From NCBI RefSeq assembly GCF_904067045.1, contig NZ_CAJFDC010000012.1, forward strand, positions 124,001-188,000: a stretch of 64,000 nt of DNA. The letters run 5' to 3'. Shown here in pieces: positions 33,427 through 44,400 of this stretch; the first letter of the stretch is position 1, and every line of letters begins with the position of its first letter. The notes under the pieces are model-generated. The model saw nothing but the letters and a program-made list of their open reading frames with translations. It ran no database searches and had not been told where the DNA came from. The DNA comes from Pseudomonas sp. FEN (GTDB taxonomy: Bacteria; Pseudomonadota; Gammaproteobacteria; Pseudomonadales; Pseudomonadaceae). The translations under genes were made by a program, and so were the position numbers.

Positions 33427-34365
33427 TCAGGCGTGCGCGACGAACACATCGGCCAGCAGTTGATTGCGCGGCAACCCGGCCAGGTACAGACGTTTCGCCA
33501 ACGCCTCGACACTCGCTGGGGCGCCACAAAGCAGCGCCAGGGTTTGCCGGGAGACAAGGCGCAGTTTGGCCAGAAAGTCCGGCAGTTCGGCAGCGCTGAC
33601 ATATTCAACGCTCAGGTTGGGGAACTGCGCGGACAGCTCGCTCAGCCCCGACGCCAGATAATGTTCGCTGTCGTCCTGGGCCAGGTGAACCAGGCGAATC
33701 GGTCCTGCATGCCCCTGGCGCAACGCCTCGCGCAATACGCCCCATAGCGGCGCCAGCCCGGTACCGGCCGCCAGCAGCCAGAGTGGCCGGGCGTGCCAGT
33801 CCGGGTCGTAATGCAAGGCCCCACCGCGCAGTTCACCCAGGCGAATCGGCGCGCCGACCTGGAACCGGCGGGCTGCATCGCTGAAGGCGCCCGGTTGCCG
33901 GCAGTCGAGGTGAAACTCCAGGTAGCGGTCTTCTTCGGGCAGGCTGGCCAGCGAATAAGGCCGGGCCACGCCCTGCTCCGTCCACAGCACCAGATGCTGG
34001 CCAGCGCTGTAACGCAGGGGGCGTTCGGGCCGCAGGCGCAGACGCAGGACCGTCGGGCTCAGCCAAGCGAGTTCGGCCACCGTTGCCGCCAGACCGTCAC
34101 GGCGCGGATCGAAGACTTCAACCTGCAGGTCTTCGCGCACCTGGCACTGACAGGCCAGCCGCCAGCCACGCTCACGCTGGGCAAAGGTCAAGGCCTCGGG
34201 GCGGTTGTCCTGCGGCTCGCCTTGCACGCAACGCACCAGGCAAGCATGGCAACTGCCCGCCCGGCAACTGTAGGGCACCGCAATGCCCGCCAGGTTCAAG
34301 GCATCGAGCAAGTTGCTGCCGACCGCCACCGACCAGGCCCACTCGCCGACCCGCAGCTCAGGCAT
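33427..34365 (-). CDS. Ferredoxin-type 2Fe-2S oxidoreductase (FAD/NAD(P)-binding)
   Basis: A 312-residue electron-transfer protein. The N-terminal plant-type ferredoxin domain holds the 2Fe-2S ligands in CRAGSCHAC and a later Cys in RLACQCQV. Next come an FAD-binding reductase domain with RPYSLAS (flavin contact) and an NAD(P)-binding domain with LLAAGTGLAPLWG and LLCGAP. This is the layout of oxygenase reductase components and of the Pseudomonas ferredoxin reductases of unknown partner. The start at 34365 overlaps the end of the diguanylate cyclase gene by 8 bp, so the two are co-transcribed and probably coupled. No oxygenase gene is nearby. Confidence 0.87.
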   Translation of the reverse strand: MPELRVGEWAWSVAVGSNLLDALNLAGIAVPYSCRAGSCHACLVRCVQGEPQDNRPEALTFAQRERGWRLACQCQVREDLQVEVFDPRRDGLAATVAELAWLSPTVLRLRLRPERPLRYSAGQHLVLWTEQGVARPYSLASLPEEDRYLEFHLDCRQPGAFSDAARRFQVGAPIRLGELRGGALHYDPDWHARPLWLLAAGTGLAPLWGVLREALRQGHAGPIRLVHLAQDDSEHYLASGLSELSAQFPNLSVEYVSAAELPDFLAKLRLVSRQTLALLCGAPASVEALAKRLYLAGLPRNQLLADVFVAHA

Positions 34366-35494
34366 CGGTGTATTCCCAGGCCGCGCAGCAGCGATTGCGG
34401 CCGTCGCGCTTGGCCCGGTACAGCGCTTGGTCGGCGCGCTGCAAGGCATCGTCGAGATCGTCTGCCACCCCCACCAGCGTCATGCCCACCGACAGGCTCA
34501 GGTTGTTCACCGCCACCCCCACCAGTTCCACCTGGGTAAAGGCCAGGCGCAGACGCTCGCAACAGGAGGTCAGACGCTCGGGATCGGCATTGGGCAGCAG
34601 TAACACGAATTCTTCTCCACCGTAGCGCGCCAGCACATCGCCGTCGCGCACACAGGCCGTGGCCACTGCGGCGAACGCCTGCAAGACCTGGTCGCCGGCG
34701 GCATGCCCATGCATATCGTTGATCCGCTTGAAATGATCGAGGTCGATCAAGGCCAGGCCATGGACCACATCCGCGTCCATCAGCTCCAGTTCACGGGAGG
34801 CCAACCGCAGGAAGTGCCGTCTATTGTACAACCCGGTCAGTTCATCGGTCGCCACCAGGTCTTCCAACTGGCGCATCATCCCACGCAGCGTGTCCTGGTG
34901 GGCCTGCAATGCGAAGCGGCGCTGGCGCATGCGTTGACGGGAGGCTTGTACATAACTGGCGTAAAGGCACAACCACAGCAGCACGACGAACAGCACGCAC
35001 ACCTGCAGCAGTGCCAGGCCCGGATCCGCCAACTGGAAGTGATAGCCTTCCCAGAGATTGAGCGCGGCAAAAATGAACAACGCCAATGCCGCGCTGCGCA
35101 CGAACTTGCGTTGCGGCAGGTGGAACATGCCAAACATCAGCACCAACGGATACAACACCAGGAAGGTCCCCCGAGCCTGTTCGAGGTTGGCCATCAGGTA
35201 GGTTTGCCAGGCCAACCCGATGAGCACCTGCAGCTCCGTCAGGCTGGGATCGCGAAAGCGTCGGTTGTGGCCACTGAGAAACAGCCAGCCGAGTACGCCC
35301 TGACTGAGAATCGCCAGGCCACTGCCGATCAGGCCCGTGGTTACGCTGGCCTCATAGTGATCGGTGAAAATCGCTACCCACAGCAGCGACAGCACCAGCA
35401 GATAAGTACCGGCAGCCAGGGCAAAGCGTTTGCGTAACAGACTCTGTATGGCTTTATGGGTCAATCTTTGACTCACTATGCGCTGAGGGCTCAA
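34358..35494 (-). CDS. Membrane diguanylate cyclase (GGDEF)
   Basis: Makes c-di-GMP from two GTP. The 378-residue protein has six or so N-terminal membrane helices (about residues 25-190) and a C-terminal GGDEF domain. The active site reads GGEEF. An inhibitory I-site RDGD stands exactly five residues before it, so product inhibition is likely. DELTGLYNRRHF marks the start of the cyclase domain. No separate ligand-binding domain is present, so signalling is presumably through the membrane region. It is upstream of, and overlapping, the ferredoxin reductase gene, and divergent from fumarase. Confidence 0.9.
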   Translation of the reverse strand: MSPQRIVSQRLTHKAIQSLLRKRFALAAGTYLLVLSLLWVAIFTDHYEASVTTGLIGSGLAILSQGVLGWLFLSGHNRRFRDPSLTELQVLIGLAWQTYLMANLEQARGTFLVLYPLVLMFGMFHLPQRKFVRSAALALFIFAALNLWEGYHFQLADPGLALLQVCVLFVVLLWLCLYASYVQASRQRMRQRRFALQAHQDTLRGMMRQLEDLVATDELTGLYNRRHFLRLASRELELMDADVVHGLALIDLDHFKRINDMHGHAAGDQVLQAFAAVATACVRDGDVLARYGGEEFVLLLPNADPERLTSCCERLRLAFTQVELVGVAVNNLSLSVGMTLVGVADDLDDALQRADQALYRAKRDGRNRCCAAWEYTDA

Positions 35495-35801
35495 GGGATT
35501 TCCTTCCCGTACAGGCCACTTGCCACTCTAGTGATCTGGCTCAAAAATAACTATTCAATTTTTTGCAACTCATACAGCTTTACATAGGCGAGTACGCAAG
35601 AAGGGTGCCGATGCCCTCTGCGACCTTGGTTTGACGACTGACGGATGTGTCGGGCTTGCAGGCGGGTTATACTGCGGCGCCTCATTTTGTGCCGGCCACG
35701 CGTGCCCGGCGCGTCTGAAAAGATGTTTCCGACAGACCAGATGCAAACCGGTCGCAAACACCTTATTTCCATGTTCCCGTCTTAATAGAGGAGCGCGACC
35801 C
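35495..35801. other. Divergent regulatory region between GGDEF gene and fumarase
   Basis: About 307 bp holding promoters for both genes. A TATACT at 35668-35673 could be a -10 for fumarase, but no good -35 is spaced correctly. An upstream in-frame extension of the fumarase frame to 35631 is not supported, because the AGAGGAG site lies at 35787-35793. Confidence 0.4.
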
Positions 35802-37325
35802 TTGACCGTGATCAAGCAAGACGACCTGATACAGAGCGTTGCCGACGCCCTGCAGTTCATTTCCTATTACCACCCCGTGGACTTCATCCAGGCCATGCAC
35901 GAGGCCTACCTGCGGGAAGAGTCGCCGGCGGCCCGCGATTCCATGGCGCAGATCCTGATCAACTCGCGCATGTGCGCCACCGGCCACCGGCCGATCTGCC
36001 AGGACACCGGTATTGTCACCGTGTTCGTGCGCGTGGGCATGGATGTGCGCTGGGACGGTGCCACCATGGGCCTGGACGACATGATCAACGAAGGCGTGCG
36101 TCGCGCCTACAACCTGCCGGAAAACGTCCTGCGCGCCTCGATCCTGGCCGACCCGGCAGGCGCACGCAAGAATACCAAGGACAACACCCCGGCGGTCATC
36201 CACTACTCCATCGTTCCGGGTAACACCGTTGAAGTGGACGTGGCGGCCAAGGGCGGCGGCTCCGAGAACAAATCGAAAATGGCCATGCTCAACCCCTCCG
36301 ACTCGATCGTCGACTGGGTATTGAAGACGGTGCCGACCATGGGTGCCGGCTGGTGCCCGCCGGGCATGCTCGGCATTGGCATCGGCGGTACCGCCGAGAA
36401 AGCCGCGGTGATGGCCAAGGAAGTGTTGATGGAATCCATCGACATCCACGAGCTGAAAAAACGTGGCCCGTCCAACCGCATCGAAGAAATGCGCCTGGAG
36501 TTGTTCGAGAAGGTCAACCAACTGGGCATCGGCGCCCAGGGCCTGGGTGGCCTGACCACCGTGCTCGACGTGAAGATCATGGATTACCCGACTCACGCGG
36601 CGTCCTTGCCGGTGTGCATGATCCCCAACTGCGCCGCGACCCGTCACGCGCATTTCGTGCTCGACGGTTCCGGCCCGGCCTCGCTGGAGGCGCCACCGCT
36701 GGACGCCTACCCGGAGATTGTCTGGGAAGCCGGCCCATCGGCCCGTCGCGTCAACCTCGATACCCTGACCCCGGAAGACGTGCAGAGCTGGAAGCCGGGC
36801 GAAACCGTCCTGCTCAACGGCAAGATGCTCACCGGTCGCGACGCCGCGCACAAGCGCATGGTGGAAATGCTCAACCGGGGTGAAACCTTGCCGGTGGACC
36901 TCAAGGGTCGCTTTATCTACTACGTCGGCCCGGTTGATCCGGTGCGTGACGAAGTCGTCGGCCCGGCCGGTCCGACCACCGCCACGCGCATGGACAAATT
37001 CACCCGGCAGATCCTCGACCAGACCGGCTTGCTCGGCATGATCGGCAAATCCGAGCGTGGCCCGAGCGCCATCGAAGCGATCAAGGACCACAAGGCCGTG
37101 TACCTGATGGCCGTGGGTGGCGCGGCGTACCTGGTGGCCCAGGCGATCAAGAAATCCAAGGTCGTGGCCTTTGCCGAACTGGGCATGGAAGCGATCTACG
37201 AGTTCGAGGTCAAGGACATGCCGGTGACGGTAGCGGTCGATGCCAAGGGCGAGTCGGTGCACATCACCGGCCCGGCGATCTGGCAGAAGAAGATCCACGA
37301 CAGCCTGGCGGTGGAAGTGCAGTAA
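35802..37325 (+). CDS. Fumarate hydratase, class I (iron-sulphur)
   Basis: Interconverts fumarate and malate in the TCA cycle. The 507-residue protein is a single-chain class I fumarase with the 4Fe-4S cluster, oxygen-sensitive, unlike FumC. The N-terminal alpha part includes CATGHRPICQDTG and GGGSENKSKM, and the C-terminal beta part includes GPTTATRMD and GGAAYL. The start is a TTG at 35802 with AGAGGAG nine bases upstream; it gives MTVIKQDDLIQS, the N-terminus known for Pseudomonas homologues. It is followed by a strong terminator, so it is monocistronic. Confidence 0.93.
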   Translation: MTVIKQDDLIQSVADALQFISYYHPVDFIQAMHEAYLREESPAARDSMAQILINSRMCATGHRPICQDTGIVTVFVRVGMDVRWDGATMGLDDMINEGVRRAYNLPENVLRASILADPAGARKNTKDNTPAVIHYSIVPGNTVEVDVAAKGGGSENKSKMAMLNPSDSIVDWVLKTVPTMGAGWCPPGMLGIGIGGTAEKAAVMAKEVLMESIDIHELKKRGPSNRIEEMRLELFEKVNQLGIGAQGLGGLTTVLDVKIMDYPTHAASLPVCMIPNCAATRHAHFVLDGSGPASLEAPPLDAYPEIVWEAGPSARRVNLDTLTPEDVQSWKPGETVLLNGKMLTGRDAAHKRMVEMLNRGETLPVDLKGRFIYYVGPVDPVRDEVVGPAGPTTATRMDKFTRQILDQTGLLGMIGKSERGPSAIEAIKDHKAVYLMAVGGAAYLVAQAIKKSKVVAFAELGMEAIYEFEVKDMPVTVAVDAKGESVHITGPAIWQKKIHDSLAVEVQ

Positions 37326-37348
37326 GCGCTTTTGTTGCAGGAACAAAG

Positions 37349-37377
37349 GCGGCCCGGTTTTTCCGGGCCGCTTTTTT
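37349..37377 (+). terminator. Rho-independent terminator after fumarase
   Basis: GCGGCCCGG (37349-37357) and CCGGGCCGC (37363-37371) form a 9-bp stem with a five-T loop, followed by six T. Confidence 0.9.
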
Positions 37378-37441
37378 ATTGCCAACGATCTTGGCGAGCA
37401 CACACTACCCAGCCCCGCCCCAACCCGGCAAAATACCGGGC

Positions 37442-38167
37442 ATGAATAGCCTCCCCGCTCTGCCCGCCTGCTGCACGCCCCTCGACGCCCACTGGCCACT
37501 GCCCGAGGCGGTGCCGCATTGCGTCTTTCTCAGCACCCGGTTCAGCCCATCCCAGCTCACCGCGGACGACTTCCCGCGTAGCCGCATCGAGCCGCCCGCG
37601 AGCATTCAACGCTCGGTGGCCAAGCGCCAGGCCGAATTCCTTGCCGGGCGCCTCTGCGCCCGCGCCGCCCTGCGGCAACTGGATGGTACCGACAACGTTC
37701 CGGCCATCGGTGAGGACCGTGCGCCCATCTGGCCGGCCCATGTCAGCGGATCCATCACTCACGGTACTGGCCGGGCCGCCGCTATCGTTGCGTCTAAACG
37801 CCACTGGCAGGGCCTGGGAATGGACCTGGAGGACCTGTTGAGCGCCGAGCGTGCCGAGCGACTGGCCGGCGAAATCCTCATCCCGGCCGAGATGCAGCGC
37901 ATGGCCACAGGCTCCGCCGAGCAGATCGCCCTGCTGGTGACCCTGACCTTCTCGGTCAAGGAGAGCCTGTTCAAGGCGCTCTACCCGCTGGTGCGCAAGC
38001 GCTTTTACTTCGAGCATGCCGAAGTGCTCGAATGGGATATCCACGGACAGGTGCGGTTGCGCCTGCTGACCGATCTGTCCAGTGAGTGGTGCAATGGCAC
38101 GGAACTGCAGGCGCAGTTCGGCCTGCATGAAGGGCAATTGCTGAGCCTGGTCGCCATCCCCAGCTGA
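37442..38167 (+). CDS. 4'-phosphopantetheinyl transferase, EntD/PcpS type
   Basis: Transfers phosphopantetheine from CoA to carrier proteins of fatty acid, siderophore or polyketide synthesis. The 241-residue protein shows the family motifs: RQAEFLAGRLCAR, SGSITHG, the magnesium-binding GMDLED and FSVKESLFKALYP. The start at 37442 gives MNSLPALPACC; a longer frame from 37379 overlaps the fumarase terminator and is unlikely. In Pseudomonas one such enzyme often serves all carrier proteins. A REP-like palindrome follows the gene. Confidence 0.88.
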   Translation: MNSLPALPACCTPLDAHWPLPEAVPHCVFLSTRFSPSQLTADDFPRSRIEPPASIQRSVAKRQAEFLAGRLCARAALRQLDGTDNVPAIGEDRAPIWPAHVSGSITHGTGRAAAIVASKRHWQGLGMDLEDLLSAERAERLAGEILIPAEMQRMATGSAEQIALLVTLTFSVKESLFKALYPLVRKRFYFEHAEVLEWDIHGQVRLRLLTDLSSEWCNGTELQAQFGLHEGQLLSLVAIPS

Positions 38168-38186
38168 ACACGATCCTGGCGGGAGT

Positions 38187-38231
38187 CCGGCTTGCCGGCG
38201 ACGGGGCCCTTGCGGCATCCCGGCAAGCCGG
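38187..38231. repeat. REP-like palindromic pair
   Basis: CCGGCTTGCCGG (38187-38198) and CCGGCAAGCCGG (38220-38231) are inverse copies of the Pseudomonas REP core, about 20 bp apart. They lie between convergent genes, where such elements usually sit and may stop transcription. Confidence 0.7.
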
Positions 38232-38242
38232 CACACCTTGAC

Positions 38243-39856
38243 TCAGGACTTGTCCTGAGATCTCGGCCAGCTCAGGCTGAAGCATGCCCCGCCCAGCAAC
38301 TGGCTCTTGCCGATCAGCGCCCGCCCCTCATGCCAGTGAATGATCCGGCGCACGATGGACAAGCCCAGGCCATGCCCACCCGAAGCCCGGGTCCGACTGT
38401 CATCCAGGCGCATGAACGGCGTGAAGATCCGATCCCAGGCCGTTTCCGGCACACCCGGACCGTCGTCCTCGACATCCACCCGGCAGCGCGACGGCCCAAC
38501 CTGGTAACTGATGCTGACCAGGGACTGCGCATGCCGCATCGCGTTGCTCACCAGGTTCTGCAAGGCCCGATGCAGATAACGCGGCTCGGCCTCGACCCAC
38601 ACCTCGTCCCCGGCGGCGGTCGGCGGAAAACACAGCCCGCGCGTTACCCGCACCTCCACTCGCAACGGCGCCAGTTCGCCGATCACCTGGTCGATCAGGG
38701 CGCTAAGGTCGATCCGTTGGAAATTCAACGCCGGGCTGCCCTGCTCCAGGCGGGCATAGGTCAACATCTCGTCCACCAGCCGGTCGAGATCCTGGATATC
38801 GCCATCCATGCCCTCCATGTACTTGTGCCGCGCCTCGGGCGTCTGCGCATCGCCAATCATTTCCAGACCGAAACGCAGACGCGCCACTGGTGTGCGCAGC
38901 TCGTGGGAGACCGCCCGGACCAGCTCGCGCTGGATCATCAGCGAACGCTGCAGATGCTCGGCCATGCCATTGAATGCCGCGGCCAGGCGTCCGATGGAGT
39001 CCGCGCCACCGGCCGGCACGCGGGTTTCCAGACTGCCCTGGGCCAGCCGCGTGGCCGCCGACTCCAACCCGCGCAAACGCCGCTCCAACTGGCGCACCAG
39101 CAGATAGACGATCAGGCCAATCAGGCTCAACCCGAGCACGGCAATCAACACCAGCCATTGCGCCGGATAGGGGTTCATCTGATACAGCGGGCCGATTTCC
39201 AGGACCCAAGGCGTCCCCGACAGGCCGGCGAACACCCGGATCGAATCACCACCCTTGCCCAGGGCCATGACCGTGTCGCCCTCGGCAATCCGTCGGCGCT
39301 GGTCTTCATCCATATCGGCCTGGTCCAGGGTGACCAGCTTCATGTCGAAGCCGAATCCCTTGTCGCGCTTGAGCGCCGCCAGGCGTCCGGGCTGCTCGGC
39401 ATCGGGGTAGCGAACCAGCTCATCGGCCAACAGGTAGATCGTCGCCCGGGCCAACTGTTCGCTGATCTGCTGGACCTCACCCGTCAGCACAAGCTGTTCC
39501 GGGTCGCCGACCAGCCGATAGATTGTCGCCGCATAAGGCCCGGTCTGCTCCACCAGGGCCTGGCCCCGCAACACCCGGGTCCGCTGGCCGAGATCCAGGT
39601 GCACATCGGCCAGTGCCTGCAAGGCCAGCGGAATGCCCAACAATCGCTCCCATACCGCCAGGGCCCGGCGCCGCTCGATTTCATTCATCGGCCGCAGGTT
39701 GTCGGCCATCAGCGAGAAGGTGCCATGAGCCAGGTGCTCGCGATACTGCTCGCCGCGCACCTGATTGAGCAGGTGCAGGGCCAGCACCCCGAGCAGCGCC
39801 ACCAGCACCAGCGCGGCACACATGCCACCGTAGATACGCAGGAAGATCGAGTTCAC
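38243..39856 (-). CDS. Sensor histidine kinase, RstB-like
   Basis: A 537-residue membrane kinase: first membrane helix at residues about 8-30, a periplasmic sensor of about 215 residues, second helix near 250-270 (WLVLIAVLGLSLIGLIVYLLV), HAMP domain, then the H-box VSHELRTPVARLRF and ATP-binding N, D and G boxes (NLVSNAMRH, VEDDGPGV, GHGLGLSIV). The start overlaps the stop of the response regulator gene by 4 bp. The same pair stands upstream of nrdA in P. aeruginosa (PA1157/PA1158). The signal is unknown. Confidence 0.88.
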   Translation of the reverse strand: MNSIFLRIYGGMCAALVLVALLGVLALHLLNQVRGEQYREHLAHGTFSLMADNLRPMNEIERRRALAVWERLLGIPLALQALADVHLDLGQRTRVLRGQALVEQTGPYAATIYRLVGDPEQLVLTGEVQQISEQLARATIYLLADELVRYPDAEQPGRLAALKRDKGFGFDMKLVTLDQADMDEDQRRRIAEGDTVMALGKGGDSIRVFAGLSGTPWVLEIGPLYQMNPYPAQWLVLIAVLGLSLIGLIVYLLVRQLERRLRGLESAATRLAQGSLETRVPAGGADSIGRLAAAFNGMAEHLQRSLMIQRELVRAVSHELRTPVARLRFGLEMIGDAQTPEARHKYMEGMDGDIQDLDRLVDEMLTYARLEQGSPALNFQRIDLSALIDQVIGELAPLRVEVRVTRGLCFPPTAAGDEVWVEAEPRYLHRALQNLVSNAMRHAQSLVSISYQVGPSRCRVDVEDDGPGVPETAWDRIFTPFMRLDDSRTRASGGHGLGLSIVRRIIHWHEGRALIGKSQLLGGACFSLSWPRSQDKS

Positions 39857-40575
39857 GACGGCAGGTCTGCGCAGGCTTCGGGGACAAAGAGATAACCCTT
39901 GCTGCGAATGGTCTTGATCAGTCGTGGGTGGTCGGGGTCATCGCCGATTTTCGGACGAATACGCGAAATGCGCACATCGATGGAACGGTCCTGGCCGTCA
40001 TAGCCGATGCCGCGCAAGGCGGTGAAGATTTCTTCGCGAGACAGGATCCGCCCGGCATTGGCCACCAACAGCCAGAGCAGGTCGAACTCGGCGCTGGTCA
40101 GCTCGATCCCCGCCCCGGCCAACCAGGCCTCGCGCAAGGCATTGTCGATCAGCAGCGGGCCGAACTGCAGGCGCCGGACCTTTTCCCCAACCGCGCCCTG
40201 GAGCGGCTCGCCACGCCGCAGCAGGGCACGGATACGCGCCAGCAACAGGCGCGGGCGCACCGGCTTGCAGACATAATCGTCGGCGCCCAGGTCCAGCCCC
40301 TGGATCTGGTCGAGGTCATCGGTGCGCGCGGTCAGCATCAGGATCACCCCGTCGTAGCGCTCGCGGACCTTGCGGCAGATGCTCAAGCCATCCTCGCCGG
40401 GCAGCATCAGGTCGAGAATCACCAGGTCAGGTCGTTCGCCGATGATCCGCTCGGCGGCCCGGGCGCCATTACCCTCGATGGAGACCCGCAAGCCGTTGCT
40501 CTCCAGGTACTCACGGGTCAGTTCGGCCAGACGCTGGTCATCCTCGACTATTAATACCTGCCAGGCTTGCTCCAC
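39853..40575 (-). CDS. Response regulator, OmpR/RstA family
   Basis: A 240-residue DNA-binding regulator. The receiver domain holds the acidic pair VEDD, the phosphorylation Asp in VILDLMLPG, and the conserved Lys in VCKPVRP. The C-terminal winged helix (ELTSAEFDLLWLLV ... IKTIRSKGYLFV) binds DNA. It is co-transcribed with the downstream kinase (ATGA overlap). It is divergent from nrdA across about 740 bp. Confidence 0.92.
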   Translation of the reverse strand: MEQAWQVLIVEDDQRLAELTREYLESNGLRVSIEGNGARAAERIIGERPDLVILDLMLPGEDGLSICRKVRERYDGVILMLTARTDDLDQIQGLDLGADDYVCKPVRPRLLLARIRALLRRGEPLQGAVGEKVRRLQFGPLLIDNALREAWLAGAGIELTSAEFDLLWLLVANAGRILSREEIFTALRGIGYDGQDRSIDVRISRIRPKIGDDPDHPRLIKTIRSKGYLFVPEACADLPS

Positions 40576-40855
40576 GGGCGACCTCTGCGTACGAAATATT
40601 CAGCGCTGAAAAGGATCCGCCCGTCTTTTTGTCATGATTTCGGCGGATATAGAAAAGGTAAGGCCGGCCGATTGTAGCAACGACCAGGTCCTCGTACACA
40701 CGCCTGGATTTAGGCTCGGTCATGGCCTTATTTTGTGATAGGGTTCGCGCCCGCAAAAATCCGCGCGAGTACTTTTCGACGGCAAAAAACAATGACGGGC
40801 GGTGCAATCCCGCCCTGCTGCGGCCTACACGCGCTTTCAAGCTTTCATACACAAA

Positions 40856-40876
40856 TTACGCACAGATTTATCCACA
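40856..40876 (+). promoter_or_regulatory. Two DnaA boxes upstream of nrdA
   Basis: TTATCCACA at 40868-40876 matches the DnaA box consensus TTATNCACA exactly. TTACGCACA at 40856-40864 matches with one mismatch, starting 12 bp earlier. DnaA control of nrdA is established in E. coli, so the same link between replication initiation and dNTP supply is plausible here. Confidence 0.7.
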
Positions 40877-40903
40877 GGCAGCACGTTGCAATCACCCCCA
40901 AAA

Positions 40904-40950
40904 ACGCATTATCTTGTAGCTCGGCGACAAAAAAACCCAACATGTAGGGT
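40904..40950 (+). promoter_or_regulatory. Tandem NrdR boxes upstream of nrdA
   Basis: ACGCATTATCTTGTAG (40904-40919) and ACCCAACATGTAGGGT (40935-40950) resemble the 16-bp NrdR box (ACAcwATATaTwGtgt type). The second is a near-perfect palindrome. Their starts are 31 bp apart, the three-helical-turn spacing typical of paired NrdR boxes. NrdR should repress nrdA when dATP is high. Confidence 0.75.
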
Positions 40951-41313
40951 TTTCACGCAAAATCCCCAACCACATTTCGCGTCAGGAACTCAAGCTCTTT
41001 TCTTGCATCCGCGGGGTTGAACTAAACACCGATTTGAAAGCCAAAACCGCATAAGCGGGTGGCAACCATTCTTCCCTTCTCACCATGGGAAAACGGTACG
41101 GGTGTTGCAGGACAAAACTGTCACCCACCAGGAATATCGCTTCGGGTCAGCGACCCGTGGCATTGAAAACTTCGGCATGGAAGCGGCGCCCGACAGCCCC
41201 CTTCCGCTGTCCTGAAGTGGTTATGCCCGACATGGCTCGGTTGTAGTGCTTCAGGACAGAACGGTGGGCACCTTCGTGGTGCCCAAACAAACATAGAGAA
41301 CGTGGAGACACCC

Positions 41314-44214
<2,901 letters not shown>

Positions 44215-44250
44215 GCCGAGCGAGACCCGCGCCTTATCGCGCGGGTTGAG

Positions 44251-44286
44251 AAACCCCCGTCGGGCCCTGGGCCTGGCGGGGGTTTT
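44251..44286 (+). terminator. Rho-independent terminator after nrdA
   Basis: AAACCCCCG (44251-44259) pairs with CGGGGGTTTT (44277-44286) around a 17-base loop, followed by CTTTT. A smaller GC hairpin (ACCCGCG/CGCGGGT) precedes it. Confidence 0.8.
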
Positions 44287-44350
44287 CTTTTGCCTGAAGC
44301 AAACCGGCGTGCGGCCCGGCTCCTGCCGCCTGCCACACCACAGGCACAAA

Positions 44351-44372
44351 AAAGCCCCACTCAAGGGGCTTT
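44351..44372 (-). terminator. Terminator of the flgBCDE operon
   Basis: AAAGCCCC (44351-44358) pairs with GGGGCTTT (44365-44372). On the minus strand the stem is followed by a run of six T. It lies 28 bp past the flgE stop. Confidence 0.8.
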
Positions 44373-44400
44373 CTTGCCAAGCGATTTCAGCTAAGCCGCA

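Larger units (their letters stand above)
40576..41313. promoter_or_regulatory. Long regulatory region between rstA-like gene and nrdA
   Basis: About 740 bp with no supported gene. It contains two DnaA boxes and two NrdR boxes (listed separately) roughly 360-460 bp before nrdA, and further down an untranslated stretch of more than 300 bp. Short plus-strand frames (40722-41020) run through the operators and are not credible. Confidence 0.7.

Noticed and set aside
38192..39895. 567-codon plus-strand frame opposite the histidine kinase
   Set aside because: Shadow frame rich in Gln/His/Arg; the minus strand shows HAMP, H-box and ATP-binding boxes.
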